Positions 25,851 to 37,544 of a stretch of 64,000 nt of DNA are shown piece by piece. The stretch is from positions 434,001 through 498,000 of the forward strand of contig JAIWNF010000031.1 of assembly GCA_025093555.1 (NCBI GenBank), given 5' to 3'. Under the pieces are notes generated by a model. That model saw nothing but the letters and a program-made list of their open reading frames with translations. It searched no databases and was not told where the DNA came from. The stretch is from Circinella umbellata (lineage: Eukaryota > Mucoromycota > Mucoromycetes > Mucorales > Lichtheimiaceae). Every line of letters starts with the position of its first letter. The stretch's first letter is position 1. The translations under genes were made by a program, and so were the position numbers.

Positions 25851-27245
25851 ATGTCACCAGCTGATATAATACCTAGCAACAACAGCAATGATAAGAGCAA
25901 ATCAACAGTTACGATAGACAACAACTACGAAAACGAACGACAGCCACTTTTACCAACGACATCAATCAACAACAACGGTATTAATAATCGTAATGTTCAA
26001 TCAGAAGTCATAGGACTTCTATTGATGGCCATTTGTGCATTTGCATTTGCATCCATGACATTGTTTGTCAAATTGAGTGGTAGTTCATTTCCGTCATTTG
26101 AAATTGTGTTTGCACGTTCACTTATACAAACAGTGTTGGGCCTGCTTGCATGTTTTTATATGGGTATCAACCCACTTGGAAACCGACCCATACGTCCCTG
26201 GCTTGTATTCCGTGGAGTTATTGGAGGTCTTGCTTTGGCTTTGAACTTTTATGCAGTAACTCACTTGCCACTTGCTGATGCAACAGGTATGGATTGCTTT
26301 TTTGGCGCACTAGAAATTAAGAGGCGTCGGAAAAAAAAAAGGCGTGTGTGTGAATTGAAAGTTTAATAAATTACATAAATTTATCCATCCCCTCAATAAT
26401 TTTTTTTTTACTTTATATATATATATATATATTTATAGTCATTATGTACCTGAATCCTATATTTACCACTATCCTTGCTGCTTTGGTTTTAAGTGAACCT
26501 TTTTATTTATTTGAAGGCATTTGTGTTATATCTAGTTTTACAGGCGCGCTATTGGTAGTAAAGCCTGAATTTATGTTTGGGGTATTAGCCAATAATGACG
26601 TACCGTCATTGGAACATGACGGCCAAGCAAAAGGAGAACGAGGGTTTGCTGTTCTTGTCGCTTTAGCAGGTGCATTTTTATCAGCTGTTGCTTATTGTAC
26701 TATTCGTAAAGTTGGAAACGCTGCTCATTTTTTGGTTCTTACCATTTATTTTGGCGTAGTTGGAATTTTAATAAGCATTCCACCTTTACTGACATTTCAG
26801 ACATTTGTTCAGCCCAAAGAATGGTCTGAATATTGTATGCTTTTTATGACAGGTATCACAGCATTTATAGGGCAATGCTTACTTAGCAAAGGGTACGTAT
26901 CTTTAAACGAATTTATCTTTTTATGGCTTTGTTTTTTCTGTGGTGGTATATATTTATATATAAAATGATAAAATCTGATTATTATCCATATCAATAATAA
27001 TTGTTATTGAATGATATGTTATACGTAATATTATTAGGCTTCAGTTGGCCCCAGCTGGTCCAGCTTCAATGATTAGAATGTTGGAGGTGGTTTTAGCATT
27101 TTTCTTCGGTATAGTAATCTTCCAAGAATACCCAGACTGGTTAAGTATATTAGGATCAGTTATTATTGTGGGCACGACAACTGTACTAGCATCGCGAAAA
27201 TGGAAATCTGTCAATGAAGCTAGAAGGAGGATAATGAGAAGATAG
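25851..27245 (+). CDS. EamA/DMT-superfamily transporter (SLC35G-like)
   Basis: Three exons: 25851-26286, 26439-26892, 27038-27245; 1,098 nt, 365 aa. An Asn/Ser-rich cytosolic N-terminus of about 55 residues is followed by about ten hydrophobic segments in two halves, the EamA duplication. Diagnostic stretches: SSFPSFEIVFARSLIQ; FRGVIGGLALALNFYAV...PLADAT; YLNPIFTTILAALVLSEP (end of first EamA repeat); and APAGPASMIRMLEVVLAF...IFQEYPDW (second repeat). The basic C-terminus (RKWKSVNEARRRIMRR) lies in the cytosol by the positive-inside rule. This family includes nucleotide-sugar and other metabolite carriers; the substrate cannot be read from sequence. Introns have canonical borders. Confidence 0.88.
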
Positions 27246-27429
27246 ATATTATTATTCTGAAAAATAGTATTATATTTATCTGTATTAGTAGTATGTAATA
27301 ATAGAATCAGTTGATTTATAATATTTATAATCCATAAACATTTTATTATAATAGAAACATATTATTGATTATGCACCAGAAAATAATATTGGTGTTGTTG
27401 TTGATTCTTCTGTTAGTGACTACATAAGA

Positions 27430-28030
27430 ACCGTAGGCTGAGGTGACGCTTAATTTTTAACTTCAAAGTTACTGTTGTTGTTGTTGTTATTGCGGCATCA
27501 TGGTCAGTCCATCGAAAAGATATTTTGGTATATAATGGACCACAAAGTTCTTCTTGTCGATATCAAATACTATTGCTATTCCTGCTCTTGTGATAACTAA
27601 TATTTGTTGGAGTTAATGACAGCATAGTGGTGCTTGTTGGAAAATTGATTTGCACAGTACGTATTGGTATAACGGTAGCAGTAATGGTTATCGCTGATGA
27701 GCAAGAAAACATACTCGATCATTATGTAATGGGGGTAATATAATCTTGCCGTTTTTTTTCTTCCATGTTTCTGGAATCCAGTCATTCTTATCTTCTTTTA
27801 TTTGTACAGTGGTTCTAGAACATTGGAGTATATCATTTGATAAAACTAAGCTCTTACTAAGGCCTTCCCGATAATCAAGAACAGGTTTTTTTTTGTTTCC
27901 ATTTCTTGATAAACAACCACCACTTGTCTCTTTATTTCGTTTTTTTCGTCATTACCAGGTGATACTGATGATGAGAAAAATGAAGACTTGAAAGCTCTAA
28001 TGCTATTAAAAATCGTCTTTTCCATCACGG
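27430..28030 (-). pseudogene. Possible degraded coding remnant, unknown family
   Basis: The minus strand shows coding-like segments in two frames. One is NKKKPVLDYREGLSKSLVL... through NDWIPETWKKKNGKIILPP to a stop at about 27690. The other is ITRAGIAIVFDIDKKNF... ending DGLTMMPQ-stop near 27498. Stops and frame changes between them argue for a decayed gene or short fragments. No domain recognised. Confidence 0.25.
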
Positions 28031-30837
28031 ATTATTGTAATATTCAACTTTTTGTTTTTCAGAAAGAAGAAGGATAGTAGATGTCAGATTTGAGGGGGGG
28101 GGAAAGAAAGGAAGAAGAATAGGATATAAGTGAAAGATACGTTGATAAAAAAAAAGTTTTATATTTAGAAACAGAAAAGTTTGTTTGATCAAAAGATGTT
28201 CATAAAATACGTCATTTTTTTGCCACTAATATATATTACGTAATATATGTCTATCAAATTATAAAGTGGTAGTTGAAAGTGTATATTTCTAATATACCAT
28301 ATATAAGTTATTATTATTACCGCAAAACTTTCTAGAAGCTTTTTCTTATGTATAAGTGAACTCCTATTATATATCACACATTTTCAAAACTTTAGTTAGA
28401 AATAGGGTATTATAAGCAACAAAAGTTATTTTGAAAGAACTTAACGACTTTTTGTTGATACATAGGCAAATGGATAAAAGTGTTCAATTGACATACTGTA
28501 ATGGATTGCGAGTATTGAATATACAAAAGAGTATTATGACAATTCCATTGCGTAGGAAAAAAGTTGTATACCGCTTTTCAATGTTTTCAATAGGCATTAG
28601 CCACCTGTCCTTTACAAACATACGTAAAACTAGCAGCATTTTCCTCAAACACGGTAATGTAATTCTTTTTTCACCCGAATTAAACCCTATACATATTCGT
28701 TTTTCTTAATTGAATTGATCCATCCCAATGTGATGAAATACTTTTCTATAATCCAATGAACCAACGTATTATTACCTCTATTATTTTTTTGTGAGTGAGA
28801 TTTGAGAACATCCATAGTGTAGCGAAATCATGGAATATGGGCCTGCATTCGTATGATAGATAGATATAAAGAAAGATGGAAATTATAAAATACAGCTTTG
28901 AATCATTCCAAGTAAAAATATGATTGGAAATACGTCGAGGTATGCTTTCGAAGGTAATCAACTTTTGATGTTTCGCAAAGAAGAAGTTGATTATTTAAAA
29001 GATCTATAGCTGTTGTCAATCACTAATGATTGGCGTTAGTGCAACAAAAAAAAATAGGAGAGAGACAATTATTGTGCCTTTTTCTTCCACATTATCAGAA
29101 CAAAAAAAAAAGCTCCATCCTCTACATCTCCAGGTACACATCTTTAGATTCGGAAGAATCAAAGCAAGCAGAATACGTAATGAAAACTAAAAGTTTGTAT
29201 CAAGTAAGAAAATAATATATGATTGGTAAAAACTATAATGACGCTATGTTGTCGTATAATTATAACATGACATTGAAAAAGAAGCTCTATATTTTTAATT
29301 AATAGTAATAATAATAATAATAAATAACCGTAGACGTATTCACGATTTAAGATTTCTTATATTTTCTCACAATCATCAAAAGATAACTATAGTGAAACAT
29401 ACGGTAAATTAGATCCTATTCACAACATATGAAAAACGCCACCTTTATTGTTTGAAATATTGGTAAGATAAAGAAGATAATAATAACGGCCGATGTTATG
29501 TATATATAATCAGTATCATACTTTTATTTTTCGTCATAATTTGTTTATTATCAAGTCATATTCTAAATCTTAAAGACCGTTTAGGTTCGACTTGTACTTT
29601 TATTAAAAATATTATTATTCTACGTACATAGCCCAGTTGTACAATCGACTTTTTTTTTTTTTACTTTTTTTATATTCTAATGTTTCTGGTTTTTTTGGAT
29701 AATACGCAATCTTTTTTTTTTAATTAACCTTTATATAACTCAATAACACCATCGATTCAAAATCAATAAACAAAGTATGGTTACTATTTTCAATGATATT
29801 AACTATGTTTTAAAGCATAAAAAATACATAGAATATAATTCAAAGTATAAGGAATTAAACATGAAGAAAGTTCTATTGATCAGTAATAAAATGATAGATG
29901 TGGTATGTGGATTATCACAGATATTAAAGTTGTTGTCAGAAGAATACGTACTACACTGAAAAGAAAAAACTTTACTGTATTTTGTAAAGGAACGAGAACA
30001 ATGACTGATCTATCTAGAATCATCAACATGTGGAAATATTTTTAGATGATAGGTAGATAGACCAAACTATATATGTTTTTTGTTCTTGATTCTGCTTATC
30101 AGTGGAACACGTGCTAATATCAGTGCGTAAATTTCGCGAAAAAAAAAAAAAAGATCAAGGGGGGGATAGAAAGAAAAGACAGGAATAGTAAATTTTTTGA
30201 CAACACATATCTGCTTGTTATTGCTGATGTAACAAAGATATATGGTTTCTAGGGGTAGTGGGAGATCTTCTTTACCCCTTACTTTTTTTTATCAAGAGAT
30301 CGGATGAAATTATGGTAGACAACACTTTTTTGGGGGAGTAAGAAGAAAGAACTTGTCAGTTGCGATGATGATTTTACTTTTCACTTGTCTTTTTTTTTAG
30401 CTCTTCTGTATACTTGTTAAAAAGAATTCTTTTATGTATTGTTTGATAACAGGAACAACAATAACAATACACATTTAAACGAGCGGGAATTTCTCGAAAG
30501 AATGTATTTTATTATAGTTGGTTCATGTCAAAAAAAGGGCGCGTATTTTGTAAAGTGGCCCAACATCCTAGTCTGATGAAAAATTCCTCAACACCATAGT
30601 CGCAAATTCAACTCTTCCCATTCCTATCAATATTCATAGTATTATCTTACTTATTTGTTCTATGTCATATCTTTTTTTAACTCTCCATATAGAAAAAATA
30701 GTATAATTTCTTTTTCCTCTATATACCTTCATTTTATATATATATATCGCTGATATATACCTTCTTTCCTTCTTTTATTTTATTGTGTAAATTTGTTTTA
30801 TCAATTACCCTCTTTTATTTAACAGATCATTATTGCT
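28031..30837. other. Long AT-rich intergenic region
   Basis: No supported gene. ORFs at 28431-28709 and 29777-29959 lack coding character. Homopolymer tracts (28095 G run, 29650 T run, 30140 A run, 30170 G run) and a TAA/ATA microsatellite at about 29305-29325 are present. The last ~150 bp form the presumed promoter of the repeat-protein gene. Confidence 0.5.
30680..30837 (+). promoter_or_regulatory. Presumed promoter/5' UTR of the Kex2-repeat gene
   Basis: A TATATATATATC block at about 30737-30750 and a second GATATATACC at 30753 precede a pyrimidine-rich tract (CCTTCTTTCCTTCTTTT) that ends some 60 bp before the ATG. The arrangement resembles a strongly transcribed fungal gene. TTTAACAG just before the ATG could also be a 5'-UTR splice acceptor. 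Confidence 0.35.
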
Positions 30838-32694
30838 ATGCGCTTCTCACTTACTGCCATCGCAACGGCTGCTTTACTCGTTCAAGCTAACGCTCAATCA
30901 TCAGCCTCCGCTTCCGCTGCTCCATCATCTGCTTCAGTATCCTTTTCTAATGGCGGAGGATTTTATGCTAGCTCAATCAGTGCTATTCGACAAGCTGCTT
31001 CATCAGCTTCTGCCGCTGCTGCTCCCTCTGCTTCTGTCCATTTAAATGAACGCCGTAATTTCATTGATTTCTTTGAAGACCTTTTCTTTGGTGACTCAGA
31101 AGAAGAGGCAAGCAGCTCTGCTGCCCCTTCAGCAAGCTTTGCTTCCGCTTCAGCTGCTCCCTCATCTGCTATGTATAAGCGTCAAGCATCTGCTTCAGTT
31201 TCAGCTTCAGCTTCTGCCTCGGCTGCTCCATCATCTGCTATGTACAAGCGTCAAGCATCTGAATCTGCTTCCGCTTCAGCTTCTGCCTCGGCTGCTCCAT
31301 CATCCGCTTTGTATAAGCGTCAAGCATCTGAATCTGCTTCCGCTTCTGCTTCTGCCTCGGCTGCTCCATCATCCGCCATGTACAAGCGTCAAGAATCTGA
31401 ATCTGCTTCCGCTTCTGCTTCTGCCTCGGCCGCTCCATCATCCGCTTTGTATAAGCGTCAAGCATCTGAATCTGCTTCTGCTTCAGCTTCTGCTTCAGCT
31501 GCTTCATCATCCGCTTTGTATAAGCGTCAAGCATCTGAATCTGCTTCAGCTTCAGCTTCTGCCTCGGCTGCTCCATCATCCGCCATGTACAAGCGTCAAG
31601 AATCTGAATCTGCTTCTGCTTCTGCTTCTGCCTCACCTGCTCCATCATCTGCTATGTACAAGCGTCAAGCATCTGAATCCGAATCTGCTTCAGCTTCTGC
31701 CTCAGCTGCTCCATCATCCGCCATGTACAAGCGTCAAGAATCTGAATCTGCTTCAGCTTCTGCTTCGGCCTCAGCTGCTCCATCATCTGCTATGTACAAG
31801 CGTCAAGCATCTGAATCCGAATCTGCCTCAGCTTCTGCCTCAGCTGCTCCATCTTCTGCTATGTACAAGCGTCAAGAATCTGAATCCGCTTCCGCTTCAG
31901 CTTCTGCTTCAGCTGCTCCATCATCCGCTTTGTATAAGCGTCAAGCATCTGAATCTGCTTCAGCTTCTGCTTCTGCCTCAGCTGCTCCATCATCCGCTTT
32001 GTATAAGCGTCAAGCATCTGAATCTGCTTCAGCTTCTGCTTCTGCCTCAGTTGCTCCATCATCCGCTTTGTATAAGCGTCAAGCATCTGAATCTGCTTCT
32101 GCTTCAGCTTCAGCTTATTCCTCGGCTGCTCCATCATCCGCCATGTACAAGCGTCAAGCATCTGAATCTGCTTCAGCTTCAGATTATTCCTCGGCTGCTC
32201 CATCTTCTGCTATGTACAAGCGTCAGGCATCTGAATCTGCTTCTGCTTCTGCTTCTGCTTCAGCTGCTCCATCTTCTGCCATGTACAAGCGTCAAGCATC
32301 TGAATCTGCTTCCGCTCCTGCTTCTGCCTCAGCTGCTCCATCTTCTGCTATGTACAAGCGTCAAGCATCTGAATCTGCTTCCGCTTCTGCTTCTGCCTCG
32401 GCTGCTCCATCTTCTGCTGTTTACAAAGCCGCTCAAGCTTCTGGCTCTTCATCTGTTTTCGTTGCACCATCATCCATTGCCGCATATAAAGCATCTGCTT
32501 CTGCTGCATCCGCTTCTTTCTCTGCTGTTTCCGCAGAAGCATCTGCATCTGGTTATCCTGTTGTAATTGTTGAAGAAAAGATCTTTATTGGCGATGATAG
32601 TTACTTTGCTGATAATCAAGCTGAGGAATACTGGGTTGGTGATGAATATGCTGAAAAGGACTATCAAAACTTTGGTTGGAAGAACTATGAATAA
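30838..32694 (+). CDS. Secreted Kex2-processed repeat protein (KEP-like), 618 aa, 17 tandem units
   Basis: Single exon. Residues 1-19 form a classic signal peptide ending ANA (cleavage before QSS). Residues 20-113 are Ala/Ser-rich with a dibasic NERR and an acidic patch (FFEDLFFGDSEEE). From residue 114 every unit ends YKR: a first KR at 114-115, then 17 units to 32361. Sixteen are 23 residues (69 bp) and one is 25. A unit runs Q-[A/E]-S-E-S, then an (A-S)n linker, then APSSA-[M/L]-YKR. A degenerate last unit ends AVYKAAQ without KR. The C-terminus is acidic and aromatic (GDDSYF, EEYWVGDEYAEKDY). Lys-Arg is the Kex2 site, so maturation should release repeated peptides ending ..SSA[M/L]Y. The alternating X-Ala after the cut resembles Ste13 substrates. 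Function unknown; alternatives are a Ser/Ala-rich wall protein or a RiPP-type precursor. Confidence 0.85.
   Translation: MRFSLTAIATAALLVQANAQSSASASAAPSSASVSFSNGGGFYASSISAIRQAASSASAAAAPSASVHLNERRNFIDFFEDLFFGDSEEEASSSAAPSASFASASAAPSSAMYKRQASASVSASASASAAPSSAMYKRQASESASASASASAAPSSALYKRQASESASASASASAAPSSAMYKRQESESASASASASAAPSSALYKRQASESASASASASAASSSALYKRQASESASASASASAAPSSAMYKRQESESASASASASPAPSSAMYKRQASESESASASASAAPSSAMYKRQESESASASASASAAPSSAMYKRQASESESASASASAAPSSAMYKRQESESASASASASAAPSSALYKRQASESASASASASAAPSSALYKRQASESASASASASVAPSSALYKRQASESASASASAYSSAAPSSAMYKRQASESASASDYSSAAPSSAMYKRQASESASASASASAAPSSAMYKRQASESASAPASASAAPSSAMYKRQASESASASASASAAPSSAVYKAAQASGSSSVFVAPSSIAAYKASASAASASFSAVSAEASASGYPVVIVEEKIFIGDDSYFADNQAEEYWVGDEYAEKDYQNFGWKNYE
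31183..32361 (+). repeat. 69-bp tandem array in the secreted repeat protein
   Basis: Seventeen in-frame units, sixteen of 69 bp and one of 75 bp. Each starts CAAG(C/A)ATCTGA and ends with TACAAGCGT or TATAAGCGT. Synonymous variants (TCT/TCA/TCC/TCG, GCT/GCC) shuffle between units, a sign of unequal exchange or slippage. Confidence 0.95.
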
Positions 32695-33710
32695 ATTATA
32701 TTCACCCATATCATCTCCCCCCCAACATACTCTCTTTTCATTAGTTCATTAGTCTAACAAAATTTTACATATCATAATATCACACAACAACATTTAAAAA
32801 GTTATATACACACCACAAAAGGATTTTTTCTTTTATATTCCCTTTCAACATCCTTTTTTTTAGTGCACTAAACTTGTAAATTTTTTTTTCTTATTATTAT
32901 TATTCTTGTTTTTCCAATTTCTTTCTCTTCATTTTGCTTTCGTTTTCTTCGTGTGTTTTTCGTTTCTTTTTAATGACCCATTATTTTAATAATAATAATA
33001 ATAATAATAATAAAGGATGTGTCATATTTTTATTTTAAAAATAAATAAATCTAATTTATAAAAAATAGAAACAGATTAAGATCTCTAGTATATATATATT
33101 GTTTGTTATTCATAAAGCTCAATCTGTCCATAGAAAAAGATTATTTGTTTTATTGAGAAAAGAATATGATGGGTGAATACCACAGAAATTAAATGAAAGT
33201 TAAATGATATGTGAAAGGTAGTATAGTACTTCTACCCTGTTATAAGATTGATAATTGGTACGTAATGATAACTTTGTTTTTTTTTGAGTTATCCGTGAAA
33301 GTAATTAATAGTAATGTAATTAAAAAAAAGGAAAAGGATACAATCTATAATTGTATTGGGATGTTATTTGTAGTACAAGACGCAACCTAAGAATGTTTAC
33401 ATAAAAATATAATTAGTATTTCGCACGAAAAATCATGCTCACACACATATATAACTTGTTTTACCATGTTGATGATGGTTGCCATTGGAAACTGTTCGTT
33501 CTCTTGTAAATGAATCGTATGGTATATATTTCTCATTGGATCCAAAATAAAAACAGCTCTATTTTGTATAATTAGCTGTTCAAGTAATTATCTCTATAAT
33601 CTATTTATTATTTATTTACCTTTTGGAACAACCTTGTTCCCGATCAAGTATTCCCAAGTGATTTGTTATTAAGCGCAGGTGGTCCGAAACTAATCAAACA
33701 AAACAAAAAT
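32695..33710. other. 3' flank and intergenic
   Basis: T- and C-rich 3' UTR-like sequence, an (AAT)n microsatellite at 32988-33013, then AT-rich DNA without genes. Confidence 0.5.
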
Positions 33711-34360
33711 TCATGTCTCGTTATTATTATGGTTATACAAAAACATGTTCATTTTAGCTGGATTTTTTTTTTTACTTAATGGAAAAGTCGGCTTGAAATT
33801 TAACCCATTTGAAGAACAGGTAAAGGCATAATGGATTTGAGAATGGTCTGTTGATAAAGCAAGTGGTGCTGTTTGGTATGTATGTATTAACCTTTCTGCA
33901 TGTTCTCTAACATTAAACAAAGAAAACAAAAAAAAAAGCGATGAGTTCATTGTCTTTTTGATTCGATCCTGCAAAATAAATAAATAAAAATTCCCAATCG
34001 TACTCGATCAATCGTAGATCGCTTTGAGCTTGTTGGGTACTTTTAAAATGTAAAGGATAAATGGTCAAACGCGTTAGTATATTACTTTTATTATTAAACT
34101 GTCATAAGAGTATAAACTTACAAATCATGTGCATAACAAAACAACACAGCACATCTAAAATCTGTTAATATTTTAGAAAGCTGCACGTCAACAATACCAT
34201 GTTGATGCGTATAAGCCTTCAAAGTAAAGTCATGTATTATTGATGGTGTTATTATGGATGATGGATGATATTGACGCTTTCTTCGTCGTTGTTGTTGTTG
34301 TTGCGAATAGTCTTCGATCTCATCGCGCACTCGTTTAGTATTTTGCTGGATGTTTAACAT
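33711..34360 (-). CDS. Unknown small protein, probably two or more exons
   Basis: Exon 1 is well supported: ATG at 34360, about 77 codons, with a Gln/Arg-rich basic stretch (SQQQQQRRRKRQYHPSS, a possible nuclear signal) and then LKAYTHQHGIVDVQLSKIL. It ends before GTAAGTTT at about 34134. A branch-site-like TACTAAC and AAAG acceptor lead to QQAQSDLRLIEYDWEFLF, but that frame stops after a poly-T tract. The neighbouring frame continues EHAERLIHTYQTAPLALSTD to a stop at 33711. Either an intron lies at the T tract or the copy carries a homopolymer frameshift. No domain is recognised, and the 3' structure is uncertain. Confidence 0.4.
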
Positions 34361-34622
34361 TTTTTTTTATTATTGTTATGAAAAAAATAAAAAGTGAAAA
34401 AAAGAGGAGTTGAGTTAAATGAAATAATGCGTGTGGGAGTTACTTGTATATTATATGTATGCGTATGGGATAATATGAGTGTGAGAGAGTTTCTCAGGAG
34501 GAAGTAGCTAGCTAATAAGTTGCATAATGAAAATGAATTATGCACGCGTGTGTAACAAGCTGCGCCTATTTTTTTTTTTTTAAAAAAAAAATGATAAAAA
34601 ACGATAATAACGATTATACTGA

Positions 34623-37544
34623 TCAATCAAGTAGAATTGTATCATCATCATCATCAAGTACTACAATGCTAGAATCTTCTAATCTTGGTCTTTTACTTGA
34701 ACTCGCTTCAGCTATAGATTCAGTCGATGGTAATTGGCGTTTTTCTCCAAGTACTGGAGAAGTAGGTGTCAACTTCTTTTCCTTCTTTTGGATAGATCCA
34801 CCAAGTACTTCAACAACAGACTCGGCATCATCTCTACATGTATATATAAATGAATATAAACAAAGAATTGATAAATTATTTTTTCTATTAATTTCATCCA
34901 AATAGTAGAAAAAAGTATTATATGATAAAGAAAAAAAAAAGATAATGAAATTAAATTGTACATACACCCCCTGCAGCACTAAGTCAATTTCGTCCCCATC
35001 ATCCGATACAACCCGAAGAATCTTGCCAGTTGTTATACCCAAATCTTTTATGAGAGTCTGTAAATTATCATCCAGATCGACATCATAAACAATCCTGCAA
35101 AACATAGAAAAAAAAGAGGAGGGGAAGTATTTTAATCAGTCTTAAATTCTTTTCTTAACTTTTCCACTTCTGTATGTATATATATGTAGATCCAGGGCTT
35201 ACTTGTTTCCATTCATGACTGTTACTTCTTCAATATCAAGACTAGCACCTTTAACAATAGCGATTTCCAAAAGATCGTTTAATTTGGCTCGCTTAAAGTC
35301 AACGTTTACCATCGCAGTGATTGTTTGACACACTTTACATTCAGGATTTGGTTTAGGTGGATCTTCCAACATTAGTAAAGGTCGTTGTCGGCCAACTGTT
35401 GTCAGATATGTCTATTTTCAAATCATTTTTAGATTTTTTCTTATCTTCTTTTCTATTCTTTTTATTTTCATAGCATTGTTGTAATATTTCAAATATAATG
35501 AATATACATACTCGTTTAATTTTATCAACTTGACCACGAAGTACAGCAAATCCTTTCATCACAGCTATACCGGCAATAATAGCATTAGTAGTTGCAATAG
35601 CTGGTATAATATTACCTGCCATAGCTAATTATCCATAGTTATATTAGTCTTCTACATATATCATTACACTTTATATTTATCTATATCTAAAATGTAACTT
35701 ACATTTAACTTCAAATCTACTCTTTTGTGGGATATGAAATATATGTGCACGAAGATTTGCTGTAGCAGTAACGAAATCCATTGCATCTTCATCATCTTTA
35801 TCAAAAGATAAAATAGTATCATTATCCTTTTTCTTAAGTTCTTGTAATCTCTTTGATAACCTTTCAACACTATATTTTTAATAAATTATATTAATCTCCA
35901 TCTATTTCTATTCCCTCTGTTTTCCACATAATAAATAAATAAAAGCTCTTCTTTTTTCATATTGTACCTATCCTTAAACATATCAAGACACTCTTTCAAA
36001 CTCCATACTCGTTGATCTCTCAATCCACTTTCGGTTACATCTTTAGATTTATCATCTACTTCCTTTTCAATATCATTGAAAAACAAAGCAGTAGGTTTTT
36101 CACGATGTTCCCACATGGAATCCATAGATAATAATCGTTCAATATCGGATGTAAAAACCTTGTCAAATACTTTTTGTGTATATGCATCAGTTCCCATCGC
36201 AGCTTTGATTTGTTTTAATTCTTCGGTTTCTCGTGATAATGCTTCGAGTTCTTCAGCTAGATTACAGATACATATAGTTAATTCATACAATATTATTCAT
36301 TCCCCATGAAAACACCCTTCATTACTTCGTTCGCATTGAAAAGCTTACCATTTTCTTTATCTGAATCTTTTACTTGCAAATCCTCTTCTTCTTCTTCAGA
36401 GTTACCGAATAATTGACTATAAACATACCATTTTTTTTTAGTTTTCACACACTCTATTCTTTTATAATTTGATACTTTTGTATCTTTTTTTTTTTTTTTT
36501 TTTTGAAAAAAATAATAATAATTACTTGAAAAGATAGCTTTTTGCCCAAACAATACAATGAATAGGTGCGCTAGGAGTACTACGAATTGTACAAACAGGG
36601 AATGTAGTAGGTGTTGGTTTTGGTTCACAAACAAAACATTCGGTAACGTCCTACCAGTGCGGTATGTATGTTAGGATTGTAAGATAATAAAATAGTTTTT
36701 AATTTTTTTCCTCTCACCTTTTTAATGACATAGGCCTGACCAAGATAGCCAGTCGTACCTGACTCTACTAATGGTACATTGGCTGCCAAACACATTTCGT
36801 TGACATGTCGACGAGCCTCTATATACAAATATGTCAACTTAACTTATACTATGTATATTTCGTATGCTATTTTCCTTATATACCTAAATTATCCAATGCA
36901 TTAAATACAATAGTAAATTGAGAAAACCAGGTAACGCTGAATTCTGGATCTTTGATATTAGCTTGATATGATGTGATATTGACGTTCGGATTGAATTTGA
37001 GGGCAGACTCTTTTGCAACCTATATTATATTAAAAGTATATTTTAGACCAACGAAAAAAGAAAATGTACCCCCACACCCAAGGTATTAAGCTGATAAAAG
37101 AGAGAAAATCCTTACATGAGCTTTCGATTTTTTCACGTGTTGCTTTTGAAATAAAAACTGTCGATTCAAGTTGGAAATATCAATCGTGTCTAAATCAATC
37201 TATTGTCATTATTGTTATTTGTCGTTGTTATTGGAAGTTTTTTTTTGGAAAAAAAAGGAAAAGATTAGTGTTATCTAATTACAATATTTTATAATGATAG
37301 ACAAAAACCAATAGCACATGTTTCCTGGCTTGACATGTGTAAAAAGATAAAACACGCACACACCACTTACCACTTAACAACTTACCACTTTAATGTTTTT
37401 GAATCCTGAAAGTACAAGATTCTTTAAAAGTTCACAACCAATACCACCTGCACCGACCATTAATACATGACTTGAAGCAACATTCTCATAAAGTGATTGT
37501 CCTAAAATACGAATGTTGTAACTGTCTCGTTTCGTGATAGACAT
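34623..37544 (-). CDS. UBA2: UBA2: catalytic subunit of the SUMO-activating enzyme (E1)
   Basis: About eleven exons on the minus strand, ATG at 37544, stop at 34623-34625. Domains in order: adenylation domain starting [14 protein letters not shown] with [22 protein letters not shown]; crossover [19 protein letters not shown] and zinc-binding ECFVC; catalytic cysteine in [11 protein letters not shown] followed by [13 protein letters not shown]; an acidic linker ([17 protein letters not shown]); a cysteine-domain part ([37 protein letters not shown]); second zinc cysteines (CKVCQT); a ubiquitin-fold domain; and a tail with SKRPRL (nuclear signal) and [11 protein letters not shown] (SUMO-interacting motif). 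It pairs with AOS1 to adenylate SUMO and form a thioester on this cysteine before transfer to UBC9. All key motifs are intact. Confidence 0.94.

Noticed and set aside
28431..28709. 92-codon ORF
   Set aside because: No domain and no coding-like codon pattern in a long non-coding region.
31183..32361. Regular 69-bp repeats that could suggest a CRISPR-like array
   Set aside because: Units are contiguous, in frame, without unique spacers, and encode a clear signal-peptide protein in a eukaryotic genome.
31238..32548. Long minus-strand ORFs across the repeat array
   Set aside because: Gln/Lys/Arg-rich antisense shadows created by repeat periodicity.
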